A stretch of DNA of 64,000 nucleotides. Source: Pseudocitrobacter vendiensis (lineage in GTDB: Bacteria; Pseudomonadota; Gammaproteobacteria; Enterobacterales; Enterobacteriaceae). The DNA lies in contig NZ_CALSBS010000012.1 of the NCBI RefSeq assembly GCF_943590815.1, positions 1-64,000 of the forward strand, written 5' to 3'. The position numbers and the translations under genes were made by a program. Of this stretch, positions 1 to 11,570 are shown one piece after another. Under the pieces are notes generated by a model. That model had not been told where the DNA came from. It searched no databases and saw only the letters and a list, made by a program, of their open reading frames with translations. How positions within the stretch are numbered: position 1 is the first letter of the stretch; each line of letters opens with the position of its first letter.

Positions 1-110
1 GGGCGCATTAAACCGTAAAGGGCCGTTGGCGTCAACGGGTTTCAGCGAAATAAGTGATAAAAACGCGTTAACTGCATGCTTTTCGCGCAAAGTGCCTGAA
101 AAGAGCACAC

Positions 111-686
111 TCAGGTGAGTGCGCCACCCTGACGACACTGAGCAAAGCGCAGGATATCTTCTGCAAGACGATGCGCCGTATCGACATCTACCTGGCTACG
201 ATTCACCAGCATCCGGCTGAGGCAGCCTTCCAGTACCAGTTCCATCTGTTTTGCCACCATCGCTGGGTCATCGACTTCCAGTTGGGTTAGCAGCTCATGA
301 CTGAACGTATATGCCGCTTGCTTCTGTTGATCCGCCAGTTGATGGATCGGGTGATCCGGGTCCGGATAAAACGTACAGGCGGCGATGAACAGGCAGCCTG
401 GATAACGCTGATTACTGACGCAGTCCGTCAGGGCGTTATAGCGCGCCAGCAATTTTTGCTCAGCGCTCAGTTCATCGTCCAGCATCAGTTGGCGGCGCCA
501 GATATCCACCTGCTGACTGAGATAACGTAAGGCGTCATAAAGCAGGGCCTCGCTGTCCGGCCAGTAACGTCTCAGCTCGTCGAGCGGACGATCGACACGT
601 TCAGCAACCATCTCAAGCGTAGTGCTGGCTATCCCTCTGATCTCAAGTAAATGCAGGGCTTCTCCCAGGACATCTTCACGTTGCAC
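111..686 (-). CDS. yjdC: TetR-family transcriptional regulator YjdC
   Basis: Predicted 191-residue TetR/AcrR-type repressor. The N-terminal 50 residues form the helix-turn-helix ([15 protein letters not shown], then [10 protein letters not shown]); the all-helical C-terminal part would bind a ligand that is not known. The sequence is close to E. coli YjdC, which has the same length. I chose a GTG start because it gives the family length and has a strong ribosome binding site (AAGGAG, about 7 bases upstream); the longer frame starts inside dsbD. It lies just downstream of dsbD on the same strand, 46 bases after the dsbD stop, so it may be co-transcribed with cutA-dsbD. No operator could be identified. 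The family call is secure and the regulatory target is unknown. Confidence 0.9.
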   Translation of the reverse strand: MQREDVLGEALHLLEIRGIASTTLEMVAERVDRPLDELRRYWPDSEALLYDALRYLSQQVDIWRRQLMLDDELSAEQKLLARYNALTDCVSNQRYPGCLFIAACTFYPDPDHPIHQLADQQKQAAYTFSHELLTQLEVDDPAMVAKQMELVLEGCLSRMLVNRSQVDVDTAHRLAEDILRFAQCRQGGALT

Positions 687-732
687 AGTGTTCTCCTTCG
701 TTCCCAACGGTTTTTCCCGTCTAAAGTGTTGT

Positions 733-2415
733 CTACGGTTGGCGATCGCGCAAATGCGCATTGAATGCGGCAGCATCCATAAAGCCGGTTACCCGTTGTG
801 TTGGCTGTTCCTGCCCCTCTTTATCGAAAAAGAGGATGGTGGGCAGGCCCAGTACGTTTAAATGTTTCAGCAATGCGGTATTCTGTGCGCTGTTGGCGGT
901 GACATCCGCCTGCAACAATACCGTGTTGCTCAGCGCCTGTTGAACCTGCGGATCGCTGAATGTGTATTTCTCAAACTCTTTGCAGGCCACGCACCAATCG
1001 GCGTAAAGATCTAACATCACCGGCCGACCTTTGGCTTTCGCCAGCGCCTGGCTGAGTTCTTCGACGCTGCTAACTTTTGTAAAGTTCAGGTGCGATCGTT
1101 CCTGTGCGACTGCCGTGCTGCCGAAGGCCCAGTCCTGTAACGGGCGTACGCTGATTAACGCGGCGGCAAGCAGGATAATCTGCCCAAGCCGCATCCACGG
1201 CTTTTGCGCGCCAAGGCTGGTGATAAAGGCCCAGCCAAAGAAGGCGACGCCGAGCAGCGACCACAAACGTAGCCCCCAGACGTCACCAATAACGCGTTCC
1301 AGCAGGAATACCGGTAATGCGAGGATCACAAAGCCAAATGCTGTTTTGACATGCGCCATCCATGGCCCACTTTTCGGCAACAGACGGTTGCCAAAGACAG
1401 TGACCAGAATCAGCGGCAAACCCATCCCCAACGCATACAGATAAAGCGTACCGCCCCCCAGCAGAAGCTTGCCACTTTGCGCGATGTAAAGCAGGATGGC
1501 GCTCAGCGGCGCCGTGGTGCACGGCGAGCAGATGAGCCCGGCTATTGCGCCCATTGCGAAAACACCGCCCAGAGAACCGCCCTGCTGGCGGTTACTCATC
1601 AGTGTTAATCGCGTCTGTACAGACGATGGCAGTTGCAGAGAGAACGCACCAAACATTGATAACGCCAGCAGGATAAACACCACAGAGAGGCCAATCAACA
1701 CGTACGGATGCTGCAACGCGGCCTGGAACTGCATACCTGCGGCGGCGACAACCAGCCCCAGCGCGGTATAGGTCAGCGCCATCCCCTGGACGTAGATAAA
1801 CGCCAGCAGCAGCGCGCGCGCCGTGGAGAGGCGCTGTTTACCACCCAACACAATTCCTGAAATTAACGGATACATCGGCAGCACGCAGGGCGTGAACGCA
1901 ATGCCTATACCGATAAGCAGCGCCCAGAGCGCGGAGAAGGGCAAATTCGCGCTGGCGGGTGCAGATGTTGCGGCAGGGGCGGACGTCGCTGCTACGGCAC
2001 TCAGGGGGACGGTTCGGGTTTCTGGTGGGTAACAGAATCCAGCGTCGGCACAGCCCTGATACGTTACCGTCAGTGTCGCTCCCTGGGACGCCTGATTAAT
2101 CGTCACCGGGACAGTCAACTGTTTACGATAGATTTCGCTCTTGCCGTAAAATTCATCTTCATGCCACTGCCCCGCAGGCAGCACCAGCGGCGATGTTTGC
2201 GCCTGATTAGGAACGACTTTAATTTGCTGGCGATAGAGGTAGTAGCCCTCTTTTACCTGCCAGGTGAGGTTAAGATCCTGTTGGTTCTGCTGAAAATCGA
2301 AAGCGAACGCCTGGTCCGCCGGAACAAAATTAGTGCGGCCAGGGGTGTCGAACAGACCGGCAAAGGCGGATGTGCTGCACAGCAGCAGAATCAGCGTAAG
2401 GATGCGTTGAGCCAT
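733..2415 (-). CDS. dsbD: Thiol:disulfide interchange protein DsbD
   Basis: Inner membrane protein that passes electrons from cytoplasmic thioredoxin to periplasmic DsbC, DsbG and CcmG. At 560 residues it is near the 565 of E. coli. A signal peptide (residues 1-19, ending AFA) precedes the periplasmic alpha domain with the Cys122/Cys128 pair (GCADAGFC). The eight-helix beta domain carries FTPCVLP (Cys177) and a second cysteine at ICSPC. The C-terminal thioredoxin-like gamma domain has WCVAC (Cys475/Cys478). All three redox pairs are intact. The ATG start lies inside the end of cutA (25-base overlap), which suggests translational coupling. yjdC follows. The start was chosen by the signal peptide; an in-frame upstream extension would destroy it. 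Confidence 0.97.
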   Translation of the reverse strand: MAQRILTLILLLCSTSAFAGLFDTPGRTNFVPADQAFAFDFQQNQQDLNLTWQVKEGYYLYRQQIKVVPNQAQTSPLVLPAGQWHEDEFYGKSEIYRKQLTVPVTINQASQGATLTVTYQGCADAGFCYPPETRTVPLSAVAATSAPAATSAPASANLPFSALWALLIGIGIAFTPCVLPMYPLISGIVLGGKQRLSTARALLLAFIYVQGMALTYTALGLVVAAAGMQFQAALQHPYVLIGLSVVFILLALSMFGAFSLQLPSSVQTRLTLMSNRQQGGSLGGVFAMGAIAGLICSPCTTAPLSAILLYIAQSGKLLLGGGTLYLYALGMGLPLILVTVFGNRLLPKSGPWMAHVKTAFGFVILALPVFLLERVIGDVWGLRLWSLLGVAFFGWAFITSLGAQKPWMRLGQIILLAAALISVRPLQDWAFGSTAVAQERSHLNFTKVSSVEELSQALAKAKGRPVMLDLYADWCVACKEFEKYTFSDPQVQQALSNTVLLQADVTANSAQNTALLKHLNVLGLPTILFFDKEGQEQPTQRVTGFMDAAAFNAHLRDRQP

Positions 2416-2714
2416 GAGAGATAATCGCTGTCTCCGTGAGTAACGGGTAAAACCAATAATTCGGGGGTCTGATACGGGTGGTGAGACTTCAGGCAATCAA
2501 GCAGCGCCTGCTGATGCATCAGGTTGGTTTTGAGGACCATCTGCACTTCGTACTCCTGCTCCAGCTTTCCTTCCCAGTAATAAAGCGACGTCGCGCCGGG
2601 AATAATCGTTGCGCAGGCGGCAAGTTTTTCCGCCAGCACTTTGGCCGCTAAATCCTGGGCAGTTGCTTCATCCGGGGCAGTACAGAGAACAACAACAGCG
2701 TCGGTAGTGCTCAT
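2391..2714 (-). CDS. cutA: Divalent-cation tolerance protein CutA
   Basis: Small trimeric cytoplasmic protein of the PII-like fold, linked genetically to copper tolerance in E. coli; its biochemical role is uncertain. The conserved core is complete: [30 protein letters not shown] and the C-terminal HPYQTPELL and YLSWL segments. Three tandem candidate starts (TTG-ATG-ATG) sit at the 5' end. I took the second ATG because GAGG lies six bases before it, giving 107 residues against 112 in E. coli. The 3' end overlaps dsbD by 25 bases, so the two are probably one transcript. Divergence from E. coli is concentrated in the first eight residues. Confidence 0.93.
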   Translation of the reverse strand: MSTTDAVVVLCTAPDEATAQDLAAKVLAEKLAACATIIPGATSLYYWEGKLEQEYEVQMVLKTNLMHQQALLDCLKSHHPYQTPELLVLPVTHGDSDYLSWLNASLR

Positions 2715-2776
2715 CATCAACCTCGTATCGGTGAAAGAGGCAACTATAGCACGGTGTGGAGGAGGGAAGGCGCGAA

Positions 2777-2806
2777 TCGGGCCGCAGAGCGGCCCGGGTT
2801 TAAGGT
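2777..2806. terminator. Strong GC hairpin between dcuA and cutA
   Basis: An 8-bp perfect stem (CGGGCCGC / GCGGCCCG) with an AGA loop lies in the 99-base gap between the dcuA stop and the cutA start. The T-rich tract (GGTTTAAGGTTTTTT) follows it on the plus strand, that is towards dcuA. Both neighbouring genes are on the minus strand, where the stem is followed by GATTCG and lacks a U-tract. It could slow or stabilise the dcuA 3' end, but it looks like an intrinsic terminator only for antisense transcription. Confidence 0.5.
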
Positions 2807-2813
2807 TTTTTAC

Positions 2814-4115
2814 TTACAGCATGATCCCGCCGAAGATGAAACCTAAGATAACGCACAGGGCGATGGCGATGACGCCAGGCACCAGGAAGGCATGGTTAAA
2901 GACGTATTTGCCGATACGTGTCGAGCCGGTGTCATCCATTTCCACCGCAGCAAGCAGGGTTGGGTAGGTTGGCAGAACGAACAGCGCAGAAACCGCAGCA
3001 AAAGACGCAATTGCCGTCAGCGGGGTAACACCCAGCATCAGAGCGGCAGGCATCAGCGCTTTAGTGGTTGCCGCCTGGGAGTAGAGCAGGGTCGCGGCAA
3101 AGAACAGAACCACAGCCAGCAGCCATGGATAGTTGTGCAGCAGGTCACCCGCTACTTCCTGAATATCGGTGATGTGCGCTTTCACGAAAGTATCACCCAG
3201 CCAGGCCACACCCAGTACGCAGACGCAGGCGCTCATACCGGATTTAAAGGTGCTGGCATTAAGGATTTCGCCCGTATCAATTTTGCAGGTAAAGCAAATC
3301 AGCGTGGCGATAGTCAGCATGAAGACCACAATCGCTTCGTTACGCGGCAGAACCGGGTTCTGAATCAGGCCAACCGTGTCGCTGATGGCGGTGGCGTAGA
3401 ACATCACGGCGACGATACCGATCAGGAACAGCAGAACGGAGCGTTTCGCGTGTGGTTTCAGTTTGAAAACCTGGCTTCCGCGCAGTTTCACTTCGCCTTT
3501 AGCCAGACGTTCCTGATAAACCGGGTCGTCTTTCAGCTCGCAGCCCAGGAAGTTACACACGCAGGCGGTGATCATGACGGCAATCAGCGTAACCGGAATA
3601 CAGATAGCCAGCAGTGTCAGATAGCTTACGCCCATCGGCTCCAGAATACCGGCAAAGAAAACGACGGCAGCGGAGATAGGGGACGCGGTGATCGCAATCT
3701 GTGAGGCGACAACGGCGATAGAGAGCGGACGAGATGGGCGAATACCCTGTTCCTTCGCCACTTCGGTGATAACCGGCAGCGTGGAGAACGCGGTATGCCC
3801 GGTCCCGGCCAGAATGGTCATAAACCAGGTGACCAGCGGGGCCAGAAAGGTAATGTACTTCGGATGACGGCGCAGCATACGCTCCGCCAGGCTCACGAGG
3901 TAATCCATCCCCCCGGCAACCTGCATAGCGGCGATAGCCGCGATAACCGCCATGATGATTTCAATAACATCGAACGGGATAGCTCCCGGGTTAATCTGGA
4001 AAATAAGGGTGAGGATAAGAACGCCGAAACCACCGGCAAAACCAATGCCGATACCGCCGAGTCTTGCGCCGAGATAGATCGCGAGCAGGACAATAACGAG
4101 CTCTGCACCAAACAT
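2814..4115 (-). CDS. dcuA: Anaerobic C4-dicarboxylate transporter DcuA
   Basis: Inner membrane antiporter for aspartate, fumarate, malate and succinate. It supplies fumarate for anaerobic respiration and imports aspartate. The product is 433 residues, the family length, and nearly all hydrophobic, with multiple membrane helices. Family signatures include LGARLGGIGIGFAGG near the N-terminus, ITASPISAAVV around residue 150, YSQAATTKALMP around 340 and LPTYPTLLAA around 380. It lies downstream of aspA on the same strand, 114 bases beyond its stop with a terminator between, matching the partly coupled aspA-dcuA unit of E. coli. Together with aspA and frdABCD in this window it forms the fumarate/succinate cycle. 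The only close alternative, DcuB, is ruled out by sequence and context. Confidence 0.95.
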   Translation of the reverse strand: MFGAELVIVLLAIYLGARLGGIGIGFAGGFGVLILTLIFQINPGAIPFDVIEIIMAVIAAIAAMQVAGGMDYLVSLAERMLRRHPKYITFLAPLVTWFMTILAGTGHTAFSTLPVITEVAKEQGIRPSRPLSIAVVASQIAITASPISAAVVFFAGILEPMGVSYLTLLAICIPVTLIAVMITACVCNFLGCELKDDPVYQERLAKGEVKLRGSQVFKLKPHAKRSVLLFLIGIVAVMFYATAISDTVGLIQNPVLPRNEAIVVFMLTIATLICFTCKIDTGEILNASTFKSGMSACVCVLGVAWLGDTFVKAHITDIQEVAGDLLHNYPWLLAVVLFFAATLLYSQAATTKALMPAALMLGVTPLTAIASFAAVSALFVLPTYPTLLAAVEMDDTGSTRIGKYVFNHAFLVPGVIAIALCVILGFIFGGIML

Positions 4116-4180
4116 ATTAGCCTTCCTTGTGTTTACAAGTTGATATTAGAATGTTGTAGGTTGGTAAATCATAAAAAGCA

Positions 4181-4208
4181 AAAAGGGCATGTCATTGCTG
4201 ACATGCCC
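4181..4208 (-). terminator. aspA rho-independent terminator
   Basis: A 10-bp perfect inverted repeat (GGGCATGTCA / TGACATGCCC, loop of 4) lies 22 bases after the aspA stop. Read on the minus strand it is followed by TTTTTGCTTTTT. It should end most aspA transcripts before dcuA while allowing some read-through. Confidence 0.85.
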
Positions 4209-4229
4209 CTTGTATATTAACCGCTACTG

Positions 4230-5666
4230 TTACTGTTCGCTTTCATCGGTATAGCGTTTCGCTTTGTAAGCCGGATGCATCAGGTTTTGTGCCGAGAAAA
4301 TATCGTCCAGCTCAGCTTCTGTGAGCAAGCCGCGCTCCAGAACGACCTCACGTACACTCTTGCCGGTTTCAGCACAAATCTTACCGACGATATCGCCGTT
4401 ATGGTGGCCGATGAACGGGTTCAGGTAGGTTACAATCCCGATGGAGTTGTAGACGTAACCTTCGCAAACCGCTTTGTTGGCAGTGATGCCATCAATGCAT
4501 TTTTCCAGCAAGTTGTAGCAGGCGTTGGTCAGAATATGGATAGATTCAAACATCGCCTGGCCAATCACTGGCTCCATCACGTTCAACTGCAGCTGACCAG
4601 CTTCAGAGGCCATGGTAACCGTAATATCGTTACCGATGACTTTGAAGCACACCTGGTTAACGACTTCCGGAATGACCGGGTTGACTTTGGCTGGCATGAT
4701 TGAAGAACCCGCCTGCAGTTCCGGCAGGTTGATTTCGTTCAAACCAGCGCGCGGGCCTGAAGAGAGCAGGCGCAAGTCGTTACAGATTTTGGACATCTTC
4801 ACAGCCAGGCGCTTGAGCGAGCTGTGAACCATCACGTAAGCGCCGCAGTCAGACGTCGCTTCAATCAGGTCTTCCGCCGGAACCACCGCCAGGTTGCTGA
4901 CTTCCGCCAGTTTCTGTACAGCCAGTTGCTGGTAGCCATCCGGGGTGTTCAGGCGCGTACCGATAGCCGTTGCACCGAGGTTAACTTCCAGCAGTAATTC
5001 TGCGGTGCGCAGCAGGTTTTTGGTTTCTTCATTAAGAAGCACGTTGAACGCGTGGAATTCCTGGCCGAGGGTCATCGGTACCGCATCCTGCAACTGGGTA
5101 CGACCCATTTTCAGGATATCCTGGAACTCAACCGCTTTACGCTGGAAGCCTTCGCCCAACTGATGAATTGCATCCACCAGTTTTACAATGGAGGTGTACA
5201 CCGCAATGCGGAAACCGGTCGGGTAAGCATCGTTGGTGGACTGACATTTGTTAACATGATCGTTCGGATTCAGATACTGATATTCGCCTTTCTGATGTCC
5301 CATCAGTTCAAGGCCAATGTTCGCCAGCACTTCGTTGGTGTTCATGTTAACGGATGTGCCCGCGCCGCCCTGGTAGACGTCAATCGGGAATTGATCCATG
5401 CATTTGCCGTTGTTCAGGACTTCATCACATGCCGCAATAATCGCGTTAGCAACGCCTTTTGGAATGGTCTGGAGTTCTTTGTTTGCCAGCGCAGCGGCTT
5501 TCTTCACCATCACCATACCGCGAACAAACTCAGGGATATCACTGATTTTACTGTTGCTGATGTAGAAGTTTTCAATCGCTCTCAGAGTATGAACGCCATA
5601 GTATGCGTCCGCAGGGACTTCCCTTGTACCTAACAGGTCTTCTTCGATACGAATGTTGTTTAACAT
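4230..5666 (-). CDS. aspA: Aspartate ammonia-lyase (aspartase) AspA
   Basis: Catalyses reversible deamination of L-aspartate to fumarate and ammonia in the cytoplasm. It feeds fumarate to fumarate reductase during anaerobic growth and supports aspartate catabolism. The product is a 478-residue member of the fumarase/aspartase superfamily, the same length as in E. coli. The superfamily signature [11 protein letters not shown], with the catalytic serine loop, is intact, as are the [10 protein letters not shown] and [11 protein letters not shown] substrate regions. ATG start chosen with AGAAGG seven bases upstream. The 334-base upstream region holds a good CRP site, in line with known CRP and FNR control of aspA. 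dcuA follows on the same strand. Confidence 0.97.
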   Translation of the reverse strand: MLNNIRIEEDLLGTREVPADAYYGVHTLRAIENFYISNSKISDIPEFVRGMVMVKKAAALANKELQTIPKGVANAIIAACDEVLNNGKCMDQFPIDVYQGGAGTSVNMNTNEVLANIGLELMGHQKGEYQYLNPNDHVNKCQSTNDAYPTGFRIAVYTSIVKLVDAIHQLGEGFQRKAVEFQDILKMGRTQLQDAVPMTLGQEFHAFNVLLNEETKNLLRTAELLLEVNLGATAIGTRLNTPDGYQQLAVQKLAEVSNLAVVPAEDLIEATSDCGAYVMVHSSLKRLAVKMSKICNDLRLLSSGPRAGLNEINLPELQAGSSIMPAKVNPVIPEVVNQVCFKVIGNDITVTMASEAGQLQLNVMEPVIGQAMFESIHILTNACYNLLEKCIDGITANKAVCEGYVYNSIGIVTYLNPFIGHHNGDIVGKICAETGKSVREVVLERGLLTEAELDDIFSAQNLMHPAYKAKRYTDESEQ

Positions 5667-5852
5667 GTGAACCTTCTTTTGCAATCTGCCAATGAATTCA
5701 CCAAATACGCAGAATTTACGAGGTAATGCGTATTTTCTGGCCGACGATTATGTCCTTAATCGACCCGGTGCCCGTGATCATATGCTGATGATAGCGAATT
5801 ACAGTAATCTTGATCACTTATTACGAGGCGATTCTTATAAGATTTATTGATT

Positions 5853-5868
5853 TGTGAAATAGGTCACC
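5853..5868. promoter_or_regulatory. CRP-binding site in the aspA-fxsA divergent region
   Basis: TGTGA-N6-TCACC matches the CRP consensus (TGTGA-N6-TCACA) at 9 of 10 core bases. It sits in the 334-base gap between divergent aspA and fxsA (5667-6000), about 190 bases upstream of aspA. aspA is a known CRP-activated gene. The rest of the gap holds AT-rich promoter-like sequence (about 5770-5850) but no other element I can assign. An FNR site is expected from E. coli; I could not place one with confidence. Confidence 0.65.
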
Positions 5869-6000
5869 GCTTGACCATCACTGACAAAAATTTCTCGACT
5901 GTCTGATTGAAAAATGACAGGCCGCCACCATCTACACTGGGTGACAGCAGCAAAATTTTTACGTGGAGGCGACTGCCTCCGCGATTAACAGGAGAAGCCA

Positions 6001-6471
6001 GTGCGCTGGATACCGTTTATTGCTATTTTTCTCTATGTTTATATAGAGATATCGATTTTTATTCAGGTCGCCCATGTCTTTGGCGTCCTGCTCACATTAG
6101 TTTTGGTCATCTTTACTTCCGTGATTGGTATGTCGCTGGTGCGTAACCAGGGCTTCAAGAATTTCGTGCTGATGCAGCAGAAAATGGAAGCAGGAGAAAG
6201 CCCGGCAGCAGAGATGGTGAAAAGCGTTTCTCTGATTCTGGCAGGTTTACTGCTGTTGTTGCCTGGCTTCTTCACCGACTTCCTCGGCCTGCTGCTTCTG
6301 CTGCCGCCAGTGCAGAAACATCTGACCATGAAACTGTTGCCGCATCTGCACTTCTCGCGTATGCCGGGTGGTGGGTTCCGCGCCAGCAACGATGGCGGGC
6401 AGACGTTTGATGGTGAATATCAGCGTAAAGATGAAGAGCGCGACCGTCTGGATCACAAAGACGATCGCTAG
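6001..6471 (+). CDS. fxsA: Membrane protein FxsA (suppressor of F exclusion of T7)
   Basis: Inner membrane protein of 156 residues. In E. coli its overproduction relieves F-plasmid exclusion of phage T7 by sequestering PifA; the normal role is unknown. Four hydrophobic segments are visible: residues 4-20, 24-44, 76-92 and 94-104. They are followed by a polar, charged cytoplasmic tail ending DEERDRLDHKDDR. GTG start with AGGAG nine bases upstream. It is transcribed divergently from aspA and convergently with yjeH, with a terminator hairpin in the short gap. Confidence 0.92.
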   Translation: MRWIPFIAIFLYVYIEISIFIQVAHVFGVLLTLVLVIFTSVIGMSLVRNQGFKNFVLMQQKMEAGESPAAEMVKSVSLILAGLLLLLPGFFTDFLGLLLLLPPVQKHLTMKLLPHLHFSRMPGGGFRASNDGGQTFDGEYQRKDEERDRLDHKDDR

Positions 6472-6483
6472 TCGTTTCTGATG

Positions 6484-6512
6484 TGGCGCGGTTTACGCGC
6501 CACTGCTTTTTG
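6484..6512 (+). terminator. fxsA terminator
   Basis: A 7-bp stem (TGGCGCG / CGCGCCA, loop GTTTA) 12 bases after the fxsA stop is followed by CTGCTTTTT. It overlaps the 3' end of convergent yjeH. Confidence 0.7.
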
Positions 6513-7731
6513 GCAGGAACAGCCAGAACACCGCCAGCATCACCAGCGCGTACAAACACTTCCATCCCACCATCGCCAGCAAAACGACGCAAAGCAGTGC
6601 GCCCGTCACCGCCAGCGCTTTATAACGCCCCTTCAGCAAGCGGCATCCCGCCAGCATGCACAGCAAATAGATAACAATGAAGATGCCGTTAGCGTAGACG
6701 ATCAGCGCATCAAGGTTAATATCGAGCCAGAAAATTGCCAGCGTGCTGATCACACAGCAGCCTAATACCGCGTTCAGCGCATTAACGGGAAGCTGCTTTT
6801 TCGACAGGCGTGAAAGCGGGCTCTGCGGCTTATTTTGCGCCTGTGTCCAGACCAGACGCGCGAAGCTCTGGATATAGATGTTCAGGCTGGCAAAGCAGGC
6901 GAGATAGCCTATCACGCAGGCAACCCACAACGCCTGAACGCCAAAGAGTTGCACCACGATAGTGGGCAGTGAGGCGGCGGCCGCCAGTTCGCTGTTATAG
7001 GCGTTGAAGTGCAGCACCACCACTGTACAGGCCCAGTAAACCGTACCCGCGAGCAGCAGGCCTATCATCAGTGCGCGCGGGAAATCGCGCTCAGGATTTT
7101 TAAATTCAGAGGCCAGATGGGCGAACGCTTCCAGCCCGACGAAGCACCAGAACATCACGGAGAGCGCTGAGAACAAATGGTCGGGTGCAATTTGCGTGAC
7201 GGGCGGGAAGGGGATTGCGCCCAGACGAATATCACCAAACCACCAGATGGCGGCAATGAGCGCCACGATGAGTACTGCAACCAGCGTTTGCAGGTTAGCG
7301 CTGGAACTGGCCCCACGCGAGCCCAGCCACCAGACAATCGCCAGCGTGCCAATCTCCGCCAGCAACAACTGGCTGTCGTGCCAGCCAAACAGCGCCTGGC
7401 CAAAACCGGTGGCGATGTGCAACGCCGCAGGGAGACCCACGGGGATAACCGAAAGGAACATCCAGCCGGTCACGCGCGCCAGCCGCGGGCCAAACGCCCT
7501 GTCGACAAAGTGCGCCACGCCGCCCGCGCTGGGGAAATGACGGCCCAGAATGGCGAAAACAATGGCGATGGGAAAGACAAGAATAATCAGAACGGGCCAC
7601 GCCCACAGGCTATCTCCCCCGGCAACTAACGCTGCCAGCGCAGGAACCGCAAAGACGCCGGTTCCCAATAATGAAGTTGAAAGTAAACCCACACCCTGAG
7701 CCAACCCCAGCTCTTGTTTCAGACCACTCAT
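6493..7731 (-). CDS. yjeH: L-methionine / branched-chain amino acid exporter YjeH
   Basis: APC-superfamily inner membrane transporter. In E. coli YjeH exports L-methionine and branched-chain amino acids. The 412-residue product starts with the APC helix 1 motif (LLSTSLLGTGVFAVPALAA, residues 16-34) and has about 12 hydrophobic segments. The mid-region SVMFWCFVGLEAFAHLASEFKNPERDFPRAL is typical of the family. The E. coli protein is slightly longer (418). ATG start with AGGA seven bases upstream. It is convergent with fxsA and divergent from groS. Family assignment is sure; the substrate is by homology. Confidence 0.9.
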   Translation of the reverse strand: MSGLKQELGLAQGVGLLSTSLLGTGVFAVPALAALVAGGDSLWAWPVLIILVFPIAIVFAILGRHFPSAGGVAHFVDRAFGPRLARVTGWMFLSVIPVGLPAALHIATGFGQALFGWHDSQLLLAEIGTLAIVWWLGSRGASSSANLQTLVAVLIVALIAAIWWFGDIRLGAIPFPPVTQIAPDHLFSALSVMFWCFVGLEAFAHLASEFKNPERDFPRALMIGLLLAGTVYWACTVVVLHFNAYNSELAAAASLPTIVVQLFGVQALWVACVIGYLACFASLNIYIQSFARLVWTQAQNKPQSPLSRLSKKQLPVNALNAVLGCCVISTLAIFWLDINLDALIVYANGIFIVIYLLCMLAGCRLLKGRYKALAVTGALLCVVLLAMVGWKCLYALVMLAVFWLFLPKSSGA

Positions 7732-7808
7732 GACCGCGTCCTGGCATTCGTAAAGAAACGGATAGTATCACACCCCTTATTGGCTGAAACGCAAGCGATT
7801 TACCCTGA

Positions 7809-8276
<468 letters not shown>

Positions 8277-8307
8277 TCCGCGAACGACACTGAACATACG
8301 AATTTAA

Positions 8308-9966
<1,659 letters not shown>

Positions 9967-9994
9967 TCGTGCGCTATACCCCATAGCAACAAAG

Positions 9995-10026
9995 AAACCC
10001 CCGGTCAGAAATGACCGGGGGTTTTT
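9995..10026 (+). terminator. groSL terminator
   Basis: 10-bp perfect stem (CCCCCGGTCA / TGACCGGGGG), loop of 4, followed by TTTTTCTTTT, 31 bases after the groL stop. Confidence 0.93.
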
Positions 10027-10100
10027 CTTTTGGTCATCTTTTTAGTATAAGGTTTACACACGGACGACATGCGTCCAGCTCATTGATTATGGGGAATAAC

Positions 10101-10454
10101 ATGCAGGTAAAATATTTAGCAGGGATCGTTGGCGCCGCGCTGCTGTTAGCTGGCTGTAGTTCCAGCAACGAATTAAGCGCGGGCGGGCAGAATGTTCGCT
10201 TCGTTGAAGATAAGCCGGGCGCAGAATGCCAGCTGTTAGGTACTGCTACAGGTAAACAGGGAAACTGGCTTTCTGGCCAGACGGGCGAAGAGGGTGGCTC
10301 AATGCGCGGTGCGGCGAATGCGCTGCGTAACCATGCGGCGGAGATGGGCGGCAACGTGATCTACGGTGTCAGCAGCCCAACTCAAGGCATGCTTTCAAGC
10401 TTTGTGCCGACCGATACCGAAATGAACGGCCAGGTTTATAAGTGTCCGAACTGA
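10101..10454 (+). CDS. yjeI: Predicted lipoprotein YjeI (DUF4156 family)
   Basis: 117-residue protein of unknown function, the same length as E. coli YjeI. The N-terminus is a lipoprotein signal peptide ending in a lipobox (LLLAGC, Cys at residue 19), so the mature protein is probably anchored to a membrane facing the periplasm. The mature part has two cysteines (AECQL and YKCPN near the C-terminus). ATG start with GGGGAATAAC upstream; the longer frame begins inside the groL terminator. It stands alone between groL and the convergent yjeJ. Confidence 0.88.
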   Translation: MQVKYLAGIVGAALLLAGCSSSNELSAGGQNVRFVEDKPGAECQLLGTATGKQGNWLSGQTGEEGGSMRGAANALRNHAAEMGGNVIYGVSSPTQGMLSSFVPTDTEMNGQVYKCPN

Positions 10455-10472
10455 TTTTTCAGGGGGACTAAT

Positions 10473-10507
10473 CGCCGGATGGCGACGTTATCGCCGCCAT
10501 CCGACGC
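10473..10507. repeat. REP element between yjeI and yjeJ
   Basis: Imperfect palindrome CGGATGGCG ... CGCCGCCATCCG typical of repetitive extragenic palindromes, lying in the gap between two convergent genes. Confidence 0.75.
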
Positions 10508-10509
10508 CA

Positions 10510-11367
10510 TCAGGCTGCCGTTTTCACCGACTGTACGCGTAAATGATACAGCGCGCGTAAACACTGTTCTTGCGTCAGCTGCTGGCCGTTATTCGCGTTT
10601 AAGGTTCTGACATATACCCGGCAAGGCGTCCCGGCCAGTTTTTTCAGTCGTGGGCTGAAATCGAGTAAACGGCGAGAAACCGCCTGCGCTTCTTTACTGC
10701 CCGACGGCGTGCGAGTTTTAACGATACTGCCGCTAAAGCACTCTTTACCGTCTTTATCGGTAAAGCGATAAAGTACCGCCAGATAATGATTGAACAGATC
10801 GTGTTTCCACTGCGGCTGGTCATAAAAATCATATTCCAGACTGCCTTTTTCCTGGCAATCCGCATCATACAGTGGCAGGAAGTCCAGCAGTGAAGAAATA
10901 CGCAGTGCCAGTTCTTTCATTCCTGCATTATTAATGGAGTGAATAATAGCTTTGACCAGCAGGTCAATCTGTAATTCATTAATGGTCAGTTCAACGCTTT
11001 CCCCGCGATGCAGTTTTAGCGTAATAGTTAACTCATCTTTACCATTTTTAGACAGTTCCAGCCCATCGACGCGGAAATTGATATCGGCATGACGTAACTC
11101 ATCTTCCAGAAGCGCAGGTACGCTTTCCAGCATCTTTTTACCGGCTTTATCGCGTGCTTTCTCGTACTTCTGCTTTTCATCGCCTTGCTGCTGGTGCAGC
11201 GCTGCGAGACGGCTTTCCAGGGCGATAAGGAGGTCTCTGAGTACCAGAGCAGGGAAAAAGAAGAGAGATTCTTTGTTTTTAGGTTCTTTGATTTTTAAGG
11301 CCAATGCGACAAATGCATTTCCCTGACGAATAACACCGGTATTAACGCTTTTAATATTCAACGCCAT
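10510..11367 (-). CDS. yjeJ: Uncharacterised protein YjeJ
   Basis: 285-residue soluble protein resembling E. coli YjeJ; no function is known. It has no signal peptide or membrane segment. It is rich in charged residues, with a coiled-coil-prone region around residues 50-80 (ESRLAALHQQQGDEKQKYEKARDKAGKK) and alternating charged/hydrophobic strands thereafter. ATG start. It is flanked upstream by about 200 bases of unusually AT-rich DNA and convergent with yjeI. The AT-rich flank and lack of known partners are compatible with old lateral acquisition; this is inference. Confidence 0.75.
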   Translation of the reverse strand: MALNIKSVNTGVIRQGNAFVALALKIKEPKNKESLFFFPALVLRDLLIALESRLAALHQQQGDEKQKYEKARDKAGKKMLESVPALLEDELRHADINFRVDGLELSKNGKDELTITLKLHRGESVELTINELQIDLLVKAIIHSINNAGMKELALRISSLLDFLPLYDADCQEKGSLEYDFYDQPQWKHDLFNHYLAVLYRFTDKDGKECFSGSIVKTRTPSGSKEAQAVSRRLLDFSPRLKKLAGTPCRVYVRTLNANNGQQLTQEQCLRALYHLRVQSVKTAA

Positions 11368-11540
11368 GTTGGTTCTCCATAACCATATATCTTGTAAATG
11401 CTTATTTGGAAAATATAGATATATATTATTAATTAGGGCCGTATCAGATGGTGAAGTAAAATATCACAGCTATTACTGATGTCCAGATAAACTCAGTTCA
11501 ATAACTATTATTAAGTTAATAAATATATTTTAATCGAATA

Positions 11541-11563
11541 ATAATGCCCTCATAATAGAGGGC
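11541..11563 (-). terminator. epmB terminator
   Basis: Stem GCCCTC / GAGGGC (loop of 6) directly after the epmB stop. On the minus strand it is followed by ATTATTATTCGATTAAAATATATTTATT, an AT-rich tail. Confidence 0.65.
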
Positions 11564-11570
11564 AGATGAA

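Noticed and set aside
1..110. Possible remnant of pheU or cad genes downstream of yjdC
   Set aside because: The 110 bases contain no tRNA-like fold and no recognisable protein; nothing was assigned.
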